DNA of 64,000 nt from Peribacillus frigoritolerans (GTDB taxonomy: Bacteria; Bacillota; Bacilli; Bacillales; DSM-1321). Each line of letters opens with the position of its first letter. Position 1 is the first letter of the stretch. Where the stretch lies: assembly GCF_001636405.1 (NCBI RefSeq), contig NZ_KV440950.1, positions 953,712-1,017,711 on the forward strand. Reading direction: 5' to 3'. The notes under the pieces are model-generated. The model was given only the letters and a program-made list of their open reading frames with translations. It was not told the origin of the DNA and did no database searches. Below, one piece after another: positions 51,695-60,371 of this stretch. The position numbers and the translations under genes are program-made.

Positions 51695-52801
51695 ATGAAA
51701 ATGCTCGAGAAGGGTAAAATCGGAAGCCGTCAACTGTTGATATTAGTGATTCTATATACGCTTGGAGATTCTATTTTAGTCCTTCCCTCCGTTGTCGCTT
51801 CCGAAGCTGAACAAGATGCTTGGATTTCGGGCATGATAAGCGTGGCAATAGCACCGTTATTGATTGTTTTGATATATGAGGCCTTAAGGAAATGTTATCC
51901 TGATTTAACATTAGTGGAATACAGCCAAAAAATTCTGGGGAAGTGGCTGGGAATGGCAATTTCTCTTCTATTTATAAGCTACTTCTTTATAACTACAGCG
52001 ACTTATCTGAGTGAAATTGGTGATTTTATGATAAGTCATATTATGCCTGATACTCCAATTCAAGTGATCATGATTCTTTTTATGAGTGTCGTCCTCATGG
52101 CCGCGCGTCTTGGTTTGGAACCTTTGGCCCGAAGCGCGGAAATATTTTTCCCCTTTGTTTTATTACTGATATCAACCTTGATAATTCTTCTGCTTCCTGA
52201 GATTAAATTTCAAAACCTGCAACCCGTATGGGAGGGGGGAGTGAAACAGGTTATACGGGGTTCTATACCATTTTTTGTTTTTCCGTTTATTGAACCGGTT
52301 GCGATTCTAATGATCCTCCCGTTCGTAAGTCAAAAAGCCAAAATAAGAAAAAGCCTTTTTGTCGGTCAATTGTTGGCTGGAAGTGTTTTGATCATTATAA
52401 CCATGTTAGCCATTCTTGTACTTGGTTCCGAGTCAACGATAAGACAAAATTATCCAATCTATATGTTGGCAAAGAAGATAAATATCGCTGATTTCCTGAC
52501 GCGGCTGGAAGCAATAATAGCCATAATATGGTTCATCACAATTTTTATTAGATTTAGTTTGTTTTTTTATGTGACCGTTTTAAGTACGGCACAAACGTTA
52601 AAATTGCAAGATTATCGTCCTCTGGTTTTTCCGTTTGGTATCCTCTTGATTGCCTTTACTCTGATGATGTCACCGAATATTGTCCATTATAATAAATTCA
52701 TTACAGAAATCTGGCCGTTTTATGCCATGACATTCGGGTTTCTGCTGCCATTGATATTACTAATAATCGCCAAAGTTCAGAAAAATGATCAACGTAACTA
52801 A
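51695..52801 (+). CDS. GerB-type endospore germination permease (orphan)
   Basis: A 368-residue membrane protein of the GerAB/GerKB spore germinant receptor family (APC superfamily fold, about 10 helices). It starts KIGSRQLLILVILYTLGDSILVLPS and carries SYFFITTATYLSEIGDF, FPFIEPVAILMILPFV and WFITIFIRFSLFFY, typical of GerB subunits. GerB proteins bind the nutrient germinant together with A and C subunits. Neither gerA nor gerC adjoins. AAAGGAAC lies before ATG. It is flanked by family A elements on both sides, which suggests loss or movement of its partners. Confidence 0.88.
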   Translation: MKMLEKGKIGSRQLLILVILYTLGDSILVLPSVVASEAEQDAWISGMISVAIAPLLIVLIYEALRKCYPDLTLVEYSQKILGKWLGMAISLLFISYFFITTATYLSEIGDFMISHIMPDTPIQVIMILFMSVVLMAARLGLEPLARSAEIFFPFVLLLISTLIILLLPEIKFQNLQPVWEGGVKQVIRGSIPFFVFPFIEPVAILMILPFVSQKAKIRKSLFVGQLLAGSVLIIITMLAILVLGSESTIRQNYPIYMLAKKINIADFLTRLEAIIAIIWFITIFIRFSLFFYVTVLSTAQTLKLQDYRPLVFPFGILLIAFTLMMSPNIVHYNKFITEIWPFYAMTFGFLLPLILLIIAKVQKNDQRN

Positions 52802-52975
52802 GGCGGGTCTATCTATTAAGAAACAAGTGTAAAATTCTATTAGAAGCTCAGGTGTCATTCCATTAAGGGCGAATTCTTTAAAAAAGCATGCTTTCCTTAA
52901 TGAACTAATGGGTGCTTTTACTTCAATAATGCAGCTCTCACTTTGTCGACAAAAGGATTTTACCTAAAATTTTAA

Positions 52976-53103
52976 AGTTGATTGGAACGGAGGGTGCGAG
53001 ACTCCTGCGGGAAAAGCGTGTCGAGGGGAGACCCCGCAGGCGCAAGGCCGAGGAGGCTCCCGGACCGCCCGCGGAAAGCGAGTGCCTGTAGTGGAAATCA
53101 ACT
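52976..53103 (+). repeat. Family A element A5
   Basis: A full core from AGTTGATTGGAACG to GTGGAAATCAACT (128 bp) with imperfect terminal inverted repeats. It is preceded by the family flank TTTGTCGACAAAAGGATTTT. It runs directly into a family B copy. Confidence 0.85.
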
Positions 53104-53280
53104 GAACTAGATTATCCTTAATGGTTTACTGTTTTATTAAACCTCTTATTGGATTGAAGAAATTTGCGGCACTCCTGCCGAAATACTGGCTAGTTCTGAC
53201 CCCACAGACGCTTGCGTCGAGGAGGCTTGGCAGGCAGTCGGCGGAAAGGGAGCGTATTTCCGGAATCACTGAACGTTTTT
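53104..53280 (+). repeat. Family B element B6
   Basis: This begins ACTAGATTATCCTTAATGG, has TTGGATTGAAGAAATTTGCG, and ends TCACTGAACG before T8. The inner hairpin is GACGC-TT-GCGTC, a paired change from GGCG/CGCC in the tandem array. Confidence 0.8.
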
Positions 53281-53295
53281 TTTGTATTACTAAAT

Positions 53296-53379
53296 AGTCA
53301 AATCGACTATTAAAAATAGTTTGACTTTTTTAACAATTATGTTTATATTTGGTTTAATACTAACTACCGTTAGTTAATA
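53296..53379 (+). promoter_or_regulatory. Promoter and TetR-type operator of the ureohydrolase operon
   Basis: -35 TTGACT (53321-53326) and -10 TATATT (53344-53349) are spaced 17 bp. Just downstream lies the dyad ACTAAC-TACC-GTTAGT (53359-53374), extended by AAT/TTAAT flanks. Its inverse matches a site in the tetR promoter at 57628-57649. A terminator-like stem AGTCAA/ACTATT with AATAGT/TTGACT (53296-53326) insulates it from the repeats and contains the -35. Confidence 0.7.
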
Positions 53380-53432
53380 TAGTGCAAAAAAGTAGGTGTT
53401 AGACATAAAAAGTAATTCAATGAATCATACTT

Positions 53433-53446
53433 TGTAAGCGATTACA
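53433..53446 (+). promoter_or_regulatory. cre box (CcpA site)
   Basis: TGTAAGCGATTACA matches the catabolite-responsive element consensus TGWAANCGNTNWCA at every fixed position. It lies about 85 bases downstream of the predicted promoter and 54 before the start codon, a roadblock position for carbon catabolite repression. Confidence 0.75.
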
Positions 53447-53499
53447 CATTGTATTTGTAAATCATATCAGTAGACTTTTAAAACCAGGAGATGATAATT

Positions 53500-54438
53500 A
53501 TGAAATATCCACTTACACCAGATGTAAAGCCAGAGTTTTGTACAACAGGAACTTTTATGCGTTTACCTTCTCAAAAGCATGATGCAAAGCTGGCAATTGT
53601 AGGTATGCCTTTTGATACAGCAGCATCTTTTCGGGTAGGAGCCAGGTTTGCTCCCCAAGCCATTCGCCAATCATCCATGACCCTGTTTCCTTATCATCCG
53701 ATTCATAATGTATATCCTTTTGAACAAATGAACGCCATTGATATTGGCGATATCCCTGTTATTCCCCATAATATTCATCGAAGCTATGAGCTAATGAAGG
53801 AATCCATTCATGAATTGATGTCCAAAGGGGTCATACCGATTGGATTAGGGGGAGACCATTCTGTTACTTTAGCTAGTTTACGAGCTGCGGCAAAGGTATA
53901 TGGACCAGTAGCCATGATTCATTTTGATTCCCATACAGATACCTGGGATACATATTATGAGGAAAAATATTGGCATGGATCTCCTTTCATTCGTGCCCAC
54001 GAAGAAGGTTTACTGCAGGAAGATAAAGTGTTTCAAATAGGAATCCGCGGCACGCTAAACCACTCTGGAGATTTACAGGCAAGCCTTGATTTAGGCTATC
54101 GCCTGATTACAACTGGTGAACTTTCCAATCGTGGATTTGAAGATGTTTTGAAAGAGATTAGAAAAACGATTGGTAACACCCCTTGTTTCTTGACATTTGA
54201 TATAGATTTCGTTGATCCTTCTTTTGCCCCAGGAACAGGTACACCTGAAATTGGTGGTTTTAGCAGCTATGATACATTAAAAATGATACGTTCTCTAACT
54301 GAATTTAACTTTATAGGATATGACGTGGTTGAAGTGCTGCCTTCATATGATCCAAGTCAAATCACTTCACTTTTAGCGGCAACACTTGTACATGAATTTG
54401 CCAGCCTGGCAGCATTAGGTGCGAAAGAAGATAATTAA
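53500..54438 (+). CDS. Ureohydrolase (agmatinase/guanidinobase hydrolase family)
   Basis: A 312-residue Mn2+ (or Ni2+) ureohydrolase that splits a guanidino compound to urea and an amine. Metal-binding motifs are GGDHS near 116, DSHTD near 143-147 (from HFDSHTDTWD) and DID near 233-235 (TFDIDFVDPSFAPGTGTPE). The loop DTWDTYYEEKYWHGSPFIRA resembles agmatinase-like enzymes. The usual DAH is DSH here. AGGAG lies about ten bases before ATG 53500. It is the first gene of a catabolic operon with an APC permease and an amidohydrolase. The substrate could be agmatine, guanidinobutyrate or another guanidine; sequence alone does not decide. Confidence 0.87.
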   Translation: MKYPLTPDVKPEFCTTGTFMRLPSQKHDAKLAIVGMPFDTAASFRVGARFAPQAIRQSSMTLFPYHPIHNVYPFEQMNAIDIGDIPVIPHNIHRSYELMKESIHELMSKGVIPIGLGGDHSVTLASLRAAAKVYGPVAMIHFDSHTDTWDTYYEEKYWHGSPFIRAHEEGLLQEDKVFQIGIRGTLNHSGDLQASLDLGYRLITTGELSNRGFEDVLKEIRKTIGNTPCFLTFDIDFVDPSFAPGTGTPEIGGFSSYDTLKMIRSLTEFNFIGYDVVEVLPSYDPSQITSLLAATLVHEFASLAALGAKEDN

Positions 54439-54494
54439 AATCACTTTAACTTAAAAACAGCCCATTTATTTAATAAAGGAGGCAGCTCTTTGCG

Positions 54495-55862
54495 ATGAAA
54501 GGATTCCCCGAGCTTAAGCGTTCACTGAATACAAGATATGTAATTGTATTTGGACTTTCCTTTATGGCGCCAGTGACAGTCTTTAGCACATATGGCATCG
54601 CTATTGATCGTACCCATGGAATGATTCCGACAGCATACATAATCGCGTTAATTGTCATGCTATTCACTTCATATAGTTACGCAAAAATGGTTCAGGTATA
54701 TCCCACTACCGGGTCAGCTTATACCTTTGTGCAGAAAGGAATTAATTCACACCTTGGTTTCCTGGTAGGATGGGTGATTTTATTGGATTATCTTTTCAGT
54801 CCTATGATCAGCGCTTTACTTTTTGGGATTATGGTGAATGCTTACTTCCCTGGTATTCCTATCGTTGCCGTTATCATTTCTTTTATCATTGCTGTGACAG
54901 CGATTAATATTTTTGGAATTAAGGTCGCTGCAAATGTGAATACCTTTTTGGTGATATTTCAATTTCTTTTTATCATGATCTTCAGCCTGCTTTGCATAAA
55001 TGGACTTTTAGCAGGAAAAGGCACCGGGGAGTTATTTTCTAAAGATCCTTTTTTTAGTCCAGACGTGAATATTAATAATCTGCTTTCGATTGTACCTTTA
55101 TTATGTTTTAGTTTTCTTGGGTTTGATGCGGTTACTACACTTGCAGAAGAGACCAAAAATCCGAAAAAAACACTTCCTAAAGCTATTTATGCTACGACAT
55201 TGATTGGAGGGTTATTATTTGTTGCAGCTACCTATTTTTTACAATCAATTTTCCCGAATTTCAATGCTTTTAAGAACCCTGATACAGCTATAGTCGATAT
55301 CATGATTTATACCGGGGGTAATTTTCTGAATAGTTTGTTTGTTGCTGTCGTAGTGACATCCGCTACTTCTTCTGCGATAGCTTCAGGAGGCAGCGGAGCC
55401 CGGATTTTGTATGCAATGGGGAGAGATAATGTTCTGCCTAAGCGGATTTTCGGATATGTTTCTCCAAAATTTCAAACGCCCATATTCAATATCTTGATCA
55501 TTGCTTGTGTTGCAATGAGCGCCGTATTTTTGGATATCGCAACGGCTACTTCTTTCATTAATTTTGGAGCATTGTTTGCTTTTACTTTCGTTAATCTTGC
55601 AGTGTTTATCCATTATTTTGTGAGACAGAAGCAGAGATCTCCTAAGAGTATCATTTTATATTTCCTTCTTCCCTTAATAGGCACCGGCATAACTATATTG
55701 TTTATGACAAAGTTGGATATCCATTCATTAGTATTAGGAATCACATGGATGACAGTAGGGTTCATTTACTTATTGTACTTAACAAAAATGTTTAAGGAAC
55801 GTCCTCCTGAACTGAATTTTGCAGAGCAAAAAGAAGAATTCGATGTGAAACTCGTGCAATGA
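54495..55862 (+). CDS. APC-family amino acid/polyamine permease
   Basis: A 455-residue, 12-helix APC transporter of the PuuP/amino-acid-permease type. The N-terminal YVIVFGLSFMAPVTVFSTYG motif and the GFDAVTTLAEETKNPKKTLPKAI loop are characteristic, as are SGGSGARILYAMGRD and NFGALFAFTFVN. AAAGGAGG precedes ATG. It lies 56 bases after the ureohydrolase gene, so it probably imports that enzyme's substrate or a related amine. A terminator is lacking between the genes. Confidence 0.88.
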   Translation: MKGFPELKRSLNTRYVIVFGLSFMAPVTVFSTYGIAIDRTHGMIPTAYIIALIVMLFTSYSYAKMVQVYPTTGSAYTFVQKGINSHLGFLVGWVILLDYLFSPMISALLFGIMVNAYFPGIPIVAVIISFIIAVTAINIFGIKVAANVNTFLVIFQFLFIMIFSLLCINGLLAGKGTGELFSKDPFFSPDVNINNLLSIVPLLCFSFLGFDAVTTLAEETKNPKKTLPKAIYATTLIGGLLFVAATYFLQSIFPNFNAFKNPDTAIVDIMIYTGGNFLNSLFVAVVVTSATSSAIASGGSGARILYAMGRDNVLPKRIFGYVSPKFQTPIFNILIIACVAMSAVFLDIATATSFINFGALFAFTFVNLAVFIHYFVRQKQRSPKSIILYFLLPLIGTGITILFMTKLDIHSLVLGITWMTVGFIYLLYLTKMFKERPPELNFAEQKEEFDVKLVQ

Positions 55863-55905
55863 TCAGTTACTGTTTTATTATTTTGAATGAAAAGAGGTAA
55901 ACTCC

Positions 55906-57549
55906 ATGACTATTAAAAAAGCGGATATTGTCCTTTCCAGTGATGCTATTTTCACAGGGCTTACACTTGAGCCAACGTCTGGGGCAATAGCTATCTTAGG
56001 TGACAAAATTTTGAGTGTAGGATCAAAAGCAGAGATTGAACAATTTATAGGAAGTGGGACAAAAGTATTTAACTATGGCAATCAATTGATTATGCCTGGA
56101 TTTCATGATTTTCATCTCCACATCATGTTCAGTGCACTAAGTTTAACTAGTATTAATTTATTTGAAGCCAGGTCAGCTCAAGAAGTGGCTGCAAAAGTAC
56201 TGGAATTTTCTAAAGAATGTCCTGAGGAAGGATGGATTATCGGCATGCAATGGGATGCAGGTTATTGGCATGATAAACAAGAGCCCCATTATAGAATTCT
56301 TGACGCTGTCATTCGAGATCGTCCTGTCGTTCTTTTTCATGCTGAAGGTCATTATACATGGGTGAACAGTAAGGCCATGGAATTAGCAGGAGTTACTGAG
56401 GAAATACGTGATCCGGATTTTGGTCGCTATGAAAGAGATAAGAATGGTTTACTTACTGGAATTTTATATGAAGAAGCCCAGCAAATCGTTTTAAAAGAGG
56501 CATTACGGTTAACACAAAATAAAAAAGAAACGATATTAAAAGAGTTTTTACGATTGTTATCGCAATATGGAATTACTTCTGTAAACGATTTGTTTGCGCC
56601 AATAGATGACTTCCTTCAAGACTATGATCTTTTTGAGAAATTGGATAAGCAAGGAGAATTAACGACTAGATTTCATATCACTCCTGAATTGGATGGCAAT
56701 TTGGACAAAGCTCAAATACTTAGAAATAAATATGTATCAAAGAAACTGCAATTCTCGGGATTAAAGCAATTCGTTGATGGAACAGTCACGGGTCATACCG
56801 CTTACTTCCTGAAACCTTACTCCGATCAATTGGATATTTGCGGTCATCCAGCTCTTGATCCAGAAGTATTGATCGATCGAGTTGTTAAAGCGGATGAACT
56901 CGGATTTAGAATCAGGTTTCACGCTATTGGAGATGCGGCAATTCGTTTAGCTTTAGACGCTTTTGAAGAAGCTGTACGCAAGAATGGAAAAAGAGACTCA
57001 AGGCATACAATCGAGCATATTGAAGTAATTGATTCGGATGACATTGAACGTTTTTCAAAACTGGGGGTCATTGCCTCGATGCAGCCTGATCACATGGCTG
57101 CTTCATCCAGAGAGGTATATTCTTCAATAATAGGTCCTGAAAGGGAAAAAAATGTTTTCCTGACGAAGTCGCTATTAAATACAGGTACATCTTTAGCTTT
57201 AGGAACAGACTTTCCGGTATCCATCTCATTAAATCCAATGCGGCAAATATATACTGCGATTACTAGAGTGGATAGTAGCGGAGATTCACAAAACACATGG
57301 CATCCTGAACAAAAACTCACTTTGGCAGAGGCATTGCAAGCATATACATATGGCTCAGCCCATGGATGTTTCAGGGAGCACGAGCTAGGTACAATAGAAG
57401 AGGGGAAACTTGCTGACCTTGTGGTATTAGACAGAAATCTATTTGATATTCCAGAATGTGAAGTGCTAAAAACTAAAGTGGAACTAACAATAAACGATGG
57501 GAAAGTTGTGTATAAAAGCGAAGAAACTTCTTTATCAAGCATATTCTAA
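55906..57549 (+). CDS. Amidohydrolase-superfamily enzyme, YtcJ/NfdA-like
   Basis: A 547-residue metal-dependent hydrolase with the two-domain amidohydrolase fold. The first metal motif is PGFHDFHLHI (His71, His73), followed by FHAIGDAAIRLALDAF, HTIEHIEVI, SMQPDH and the final metal Asp in LGTDFPV. This family includes N-substituted formamide deformylase and many enzymes of unknown substrate (YtcJ). AAGAGG precedes ATG 55906. Being third in the operon, it may deacylate or deformylate a derivative of the amine produced or imported. This is inference from context. Confidence 0.87.
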   Translation: MTIKKADIVLSSDAIFTGLTLEPTSGAIAILGDKILSVGSKAEIEQFIGSGTKVFNYGNQLIMPGFHDFHLHIMFSALSLTSINLFEARSAQEVAAKVLEFSKECPEEGWIIGMQWDAGYWHDKQEPHYRILDAVIRDRPVVLFHAEGHYTWVNSKAMELAGVTEEIRDPDFGRYERDKNGLLTGILYEEAQQIVLKEALRLTQNKKETILKEFLRLLSQYGITSVNDLFAPIDDFLQDYDLFEKLDKQGELTTRFHITPELDGNLDKAQILRNKYVSKKLQFSGLKQFVDGTVTGHTAYFLKPYSDQLDICGHPALDPEVLIDRVVKADELGFRIRFHAIGDAAIRLALDAFEEAVRKNGKRDSRHTIEHIEVIDSDDIERFSKLGVIASMQPDHMAASSREVYSSIIGPEREKNVFLTKSLLNTGTSLALGTDFPVSISLNPMRQIYTAITRVDSSGDSQNTWHPEQKLTLAEALQAYTYGSAHGCFREHELGTIEEGKLADLVVLDRNLFDIPECEVLKTKVELTINDGKVVYKSEETSLSSIF

Positions 57550-57618
57550 ATCTTATCTTTTAGAGAAAGAACCATGTTCCAAGGTGTTAAATATTTAGTT
57601 TAAAAAAGGAAATGAGTT

Positions 57619-57649
57619 TATAATGAAATTAACTGACGTTGGATAGTTT
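57619..57649 (+). promoter_or_regulatory. tetR promoter (-10) and operator
   Basis: -10 TATAAT (57619-57624) is followed by ATTAACTGACG...TAGTTT (57628-57649), which matches the inverted operator at 53355-53379 at 17 of 22 positions. It sits at the same place relative to the -10. No strong -35 is seen. Confidence 0.6.
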
Positions 57650-57660
57650 GGAGGCTCATT

Positions 57661-58239
57661 ATGACAAAAAATGAAATAAAAAACATTTCCTTATCACTTT
57701 TTACCAAGTACGGATACGAGGGAACTGCTTTATCGGAAATTGCCAAGGGGGTAGGTATACAAAAACCCTCAATCTATAACCATTTCAAAAATAAGGATGA
57801 CCTTTTCTTGTGTCTGTTTGAAGAAATCCTGGAAGAGCATATAAACCAGGTCGAACAATTTGTCGAAGAGATAAATACACTCTCTTGTGAAGAAAAGCTA
57901 AAGCACATCCTTCTAGATACTTGTAACTATTATAAAAACCATGAAGATAAAGCAACATTTTTAAAGAGGGCAATGATTTTCCCGCCGGAGCATTTGAAGC
58001 ACATCTTAAATGAAAGTTTCCTTAGATCTGAAGAATCATTTTCCGCTATCTTACATGCTATCTTTGTCGAAGGAATAGACAAAAAAGAAATACGCCAAGG
58101 GAAAATCGAGAACTTAATCATGTCTTATTTCTGTTTGATTGATGGGATATTCATGGAATTTTCTTATTATGGTAAAGAGAATATGGAACCTAGAATTCAG
58201 AATATATGGGAAAATTTTTGGTATGGACTAAGTGGATGA
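57661..58239 (+). CDS. TetR-family regulator of the ureohydrolase operon
   Basis: A 192-residue TetR/AcrR protein. The HTH KYGYEGTALSEIAKGVGIQKPSIYNHFKNKDDLFLCLFEE spans about 16-55. The C-terminal effector domain resembles the TetR_C group paired with catabolic and transport genes. GGAGG (57650-57654) serves ATG 57661. The related dyads before this gene and before the ureohydrolase gene imply autoregulation and repression of the operon, relieved by an amine or guanidino ligand. Confidence 0.88.
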   Translation: MTKNEIKNISLSLFTKYGYEGTALSEIAKGVGIQKPSIYNHFKNKDDLFLCLFEEILEEHINQVEQFVEEINTLSCEEKLKHILLDTCNYYKNHEDKATFLKRAMIFPPEHLKHILNESFLRSEESFSAILHAIFVEGIDKKEIRQGKIENLIMSYFCLIDGIFMEFSYYGKENMEPRIQNIWENFWYGLSG

Positions 58240-58328
58240 TACGTTCAAAAAGTTCATGCTCTAAAAACGATCAAATAGGAATATTTATCTGCTCATTCCG
58301 ATTAAGTCTGTGGGCTGTACAGTGATTC

Positions 58329-58437
58329 GTTGATTGGAACGTAGGGCACTCGCTTTCCGAGGGCGGTCCGCCCTCGGCGACTATGCGCCTGTGGGGTCTC
58401 CCCCCACGCTTCTCCCGCAGGAGTCTCGCGCCTAAAA
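58329..58437 (-). repeat. Family A element A6 (rearranged)
   Basis: The core runs from GGCACTCGCTTTCC to GCAGGAGTCTCGCG, with a perfect palindrome CCGAGGGCGG-T-CCGCCCTCGG. Both ends look recombined: the left end reads GTTGATTGGAACGTA, a right-end sequence in place of the left one. No other gene lies in 58240-58717. Confidence 0.75.
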
Positions 58438-58717
58438 TCGAAGTCTCTTCCAATACCCTGAAATTGGTAAAGTCCCATCGAACATATAAAAGATAACTTT
58501 ACGATTATCAGTTGTTCTTTCTCAGTCAACACAACTTATGATAAACTTATATTATCAGAATTTTCCGAATAACGGACATTCATTGTTCCGTTAAAGGGCC
58601 AATTTAATTGAACAAGGAATTGGCATGACACCTTGGTTAGTTATCTAAAACACGTCGCAAATGAATGTTGACCAAAGGGATTATCTATTAAAGGGATTAA
58701 ATTGGAGGGAATGGAAA

Positions 58718-59212
58718 ATGGATGTAAAGACCCTTTTATTACAACAATGGGCAAGCTGCTTAGATGAAGAAGACTGGTTTCCACCACTTGAAAAAGTGCT
58801 AGAGGATATTACTTTTGAACAGGCAATATGGAAACCAGCTGATGGGGCAATGAATTCCATTTGGGAATTAGTTTGTCATTTACTTTTCTATGAAAAGAGA
58901 TTTCTGATGAGGTTTCTTGGTGAAACAGAGAATGAACCACAGGCAGAAAATAATCAATCTACATTTCGACTACAAACTGAGACGTTAGAAAATTGGAAAG
59001 AAACAAAACAAGAATACTTTAATGTTCATCGCGAACTTGGAAAAGTACTAGCAAAGTCAGAACATGAAGATTTGTATAGACAGGTCCCGGGTGAAGATAA
59101 TTCATTAGTGCTTGAACTGAAGAGTTTAGCCATGCACGACGCATATCATATTGGGCAAATTGTATTCCTTAGTAAAATGCAAGGAGCTTGGCCAGAGAAA
59201 CGCAGCTTTTAA
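58718..59212 (+). CDS. DinB-superfamily protein
   Basis: About 164 residues with the DinB four-helix fold. Metal His are expected in WELVCHLLFYEKRFLMRFLG and in the C-terminal LAMHDAYHIGQIVFLSKMQG. The frame opens at 58661, but GGAGGG at 58702-58707 supports ATG 58718 (MDVKTLLLQQWASCL). It is a distant paralogue of the DinB protein at 48118. Function is unknown; relatives include thiol transferases and stress-induced proteins. Confidence 0.85.
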   Translation: MDVKTLLLQQWASCLDEEDWFPPLEKVLEDITFEQAIWKPADGAMNSIWELVCHLLFYEKRFLMRFLGETENEPQAENNQSTFRLQTETLENWKETKQEYFNVHRELGKVLAKSEHEDLYRQVPGEDNSLVLELKSLAMHDAYHIGQIVFLSKMQGAWPEKRSF

Positions 59213-59267
59213 AAATGCTTCATTAGCTTTACAGTTATTCGATTATAGGGAGCTTTAATGAATAAGA

Positions 59268-59303
59268 ACGGGAACGTCCAAATCGGACGTTCCCGTATTT
59301 TAT
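59268..59303 (+). terminator. Terminator of DinB gene
   Basis: A perfect 12-bp stem ACGGGAACGTCC (59268-59279) / GGACGTTCCCGT (59285-59296), loop 5, then ATTTT. Confidence 0.9.
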
Positions 59304-59319
59304 CTTATAGAGAAAAAAA

Positions 59320-59447
59320 CCCTTATTGGGGAAGACATATGCGACACTCCTGCCGAATAACCGGCTAGCCGAGACCCCACAGACGCTTGGCAGATAGTCG
59401 GCGGAAAGGGAGCAGATTTCTGAAATCAACTCGAACGTTTTTGAGGG
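59320..59447 (+). repeat. Family B element B7 (degenerate)
   Basis: The TATGCGACACTCCTGCCG to GAAATCAACTCGAACG segment lacks the inner hairpin. Its main stem is partly unpaired (CCGGCT against AGATAG). Confidence 0.75.
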
Positions 59448-59462
59448 TTAGTAAACCAGATC

Positions 59463-59588
59463 GTTGATTTCCACTCCATGCACTCGCTTTCCGCGGGCGG
59501 TCCGGGGAGCCTCCTCGGCAAGGCCTGCGGGGTCTCCCTTGGCCACGCTTTTCCCGCAGGAGTCTCGTACCTTACGTTCCAATCAACT
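59463..59588 (-). repeat. Family A element A7
   Basis: A full core from GTTGATTTCCACTCC to CCAATCAACT, in the A1-A3 orientation, sandwiched between two B elements. Confidence 0.85.
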
Positions 59589-59599
59589 GGAACGTTTTT

Positions 59600-59790
59600 T
59601 AAAATAAAAACTGCAGGCTGGGCTGGTCTATTCCGAACCAAGTTTAGTTTATTCTTTGAATTTTTCTCCTGTACTCCTTATTGGATGGAGGAAATATGCG
59701 AGACCCCACAGACGCTTGCGTCGAGGAGGCTTGGCAGACAGTCGGCGGAAAGGGCGGATTTCTGAAATCAACTCGAATTTGCCTGAAAGT
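59600..59790 (+). repeat. Family B element B8
   Basis: The AAAACTGCAGGCTGG leader and GGATGGAGGAAATATGCGAG to GAAATCAACTCGAA. About 30 bases of the left stem arm are missing. The inner hairpin is GACGC-TT-GCGTC, as in B6. Confidence 0.8.
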
Positions 59791-59794
59791 AAAC

Positions 59795-60325
59795 TCACAA
59801 TTCCTTTGTCTTAATCCTTTTGATTAACTCTTCAAACCAAGATATTGTGTGATCTGTTCTGGTCGAAAAATAACCCTCCAAAAATTCACGAATATTCTCG
59901 TTGCCTTTAGGTTCAGGCTCGAAATTCCCAAGCTGCTCCCAAATAGCCTTGATGGACTTTACTTTTCTTTCTAATATATCTACTACTTTATCCCGGTCCA
60001 CATACTTGATGTTGGCTAAACCAACAATCATATCCTTGATTTCATCCGCACTTTCAAATAATTTATAGATTTTTTTTGGTAGTTCTTCTCGACCCTTATC
60101 CGTAATCGCGAATACCTGTTTATCAGGCCGATGTTCTTCTTTTATCACTTCAACCGGCTCGACTAAACCTTGTTTCACCAATGATTCAAAATGGTAGTAC
60201 AGTTTACTTTCCGTTAATCCGCCCAGGCGATCCAATGGAATGGGTTCTGAAAGCTGCTTTTTTAATTTATAAGGATAATTTTTATCCTCCATCAGCTTGC
60301 TCAATATAAAAATTTGAATAGACAT
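59795..60325 (-). CDS. PadR-family regulator (long form)
   Basis: A 176-residue PadR subfamily 1 protein: a winged helix in residues 1-85 (IFILSKLMEDKNYPYKLKKQL, GLTESKLYYHFESLVKQGLVEPVE, VFAITDKGREEL) and a helical C-terminal dimerisation arm (about 100-176). It lies 46 bases downstream of the YhgE-type gene on the same strand, so it is probably co-transcribed and represses the pair through the inverted repeats at 61593-61638. Confidence 0.87.
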   Translation of the reverse strand: MSIQIFILSKLMEDKNYPYKLKKQLSEPIPLDRLGGLTESKLYYHFESLVKQGLVEPVEVIKEEHRPDKQVFAITDKGREELPKKIYKLFESADEIKDMIVGLANIKYVDRDKVVDILERKVKSIKAIWEQLGNFEPEPKGNENIREFLEGYFSTRTDHTISWFEELIKRIKTKEL

Positions 60326-60371
60326 TTTCTACGCTCCTTTAAGAAGTATTATCTCCTTATTGTAGCAAAAC

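Noticed and set aside
51263-53103. Composite transposon carrying gerB
   Set aside because: No transposase and no target-site duplication can be seen, so only repeat flanking is claimed.
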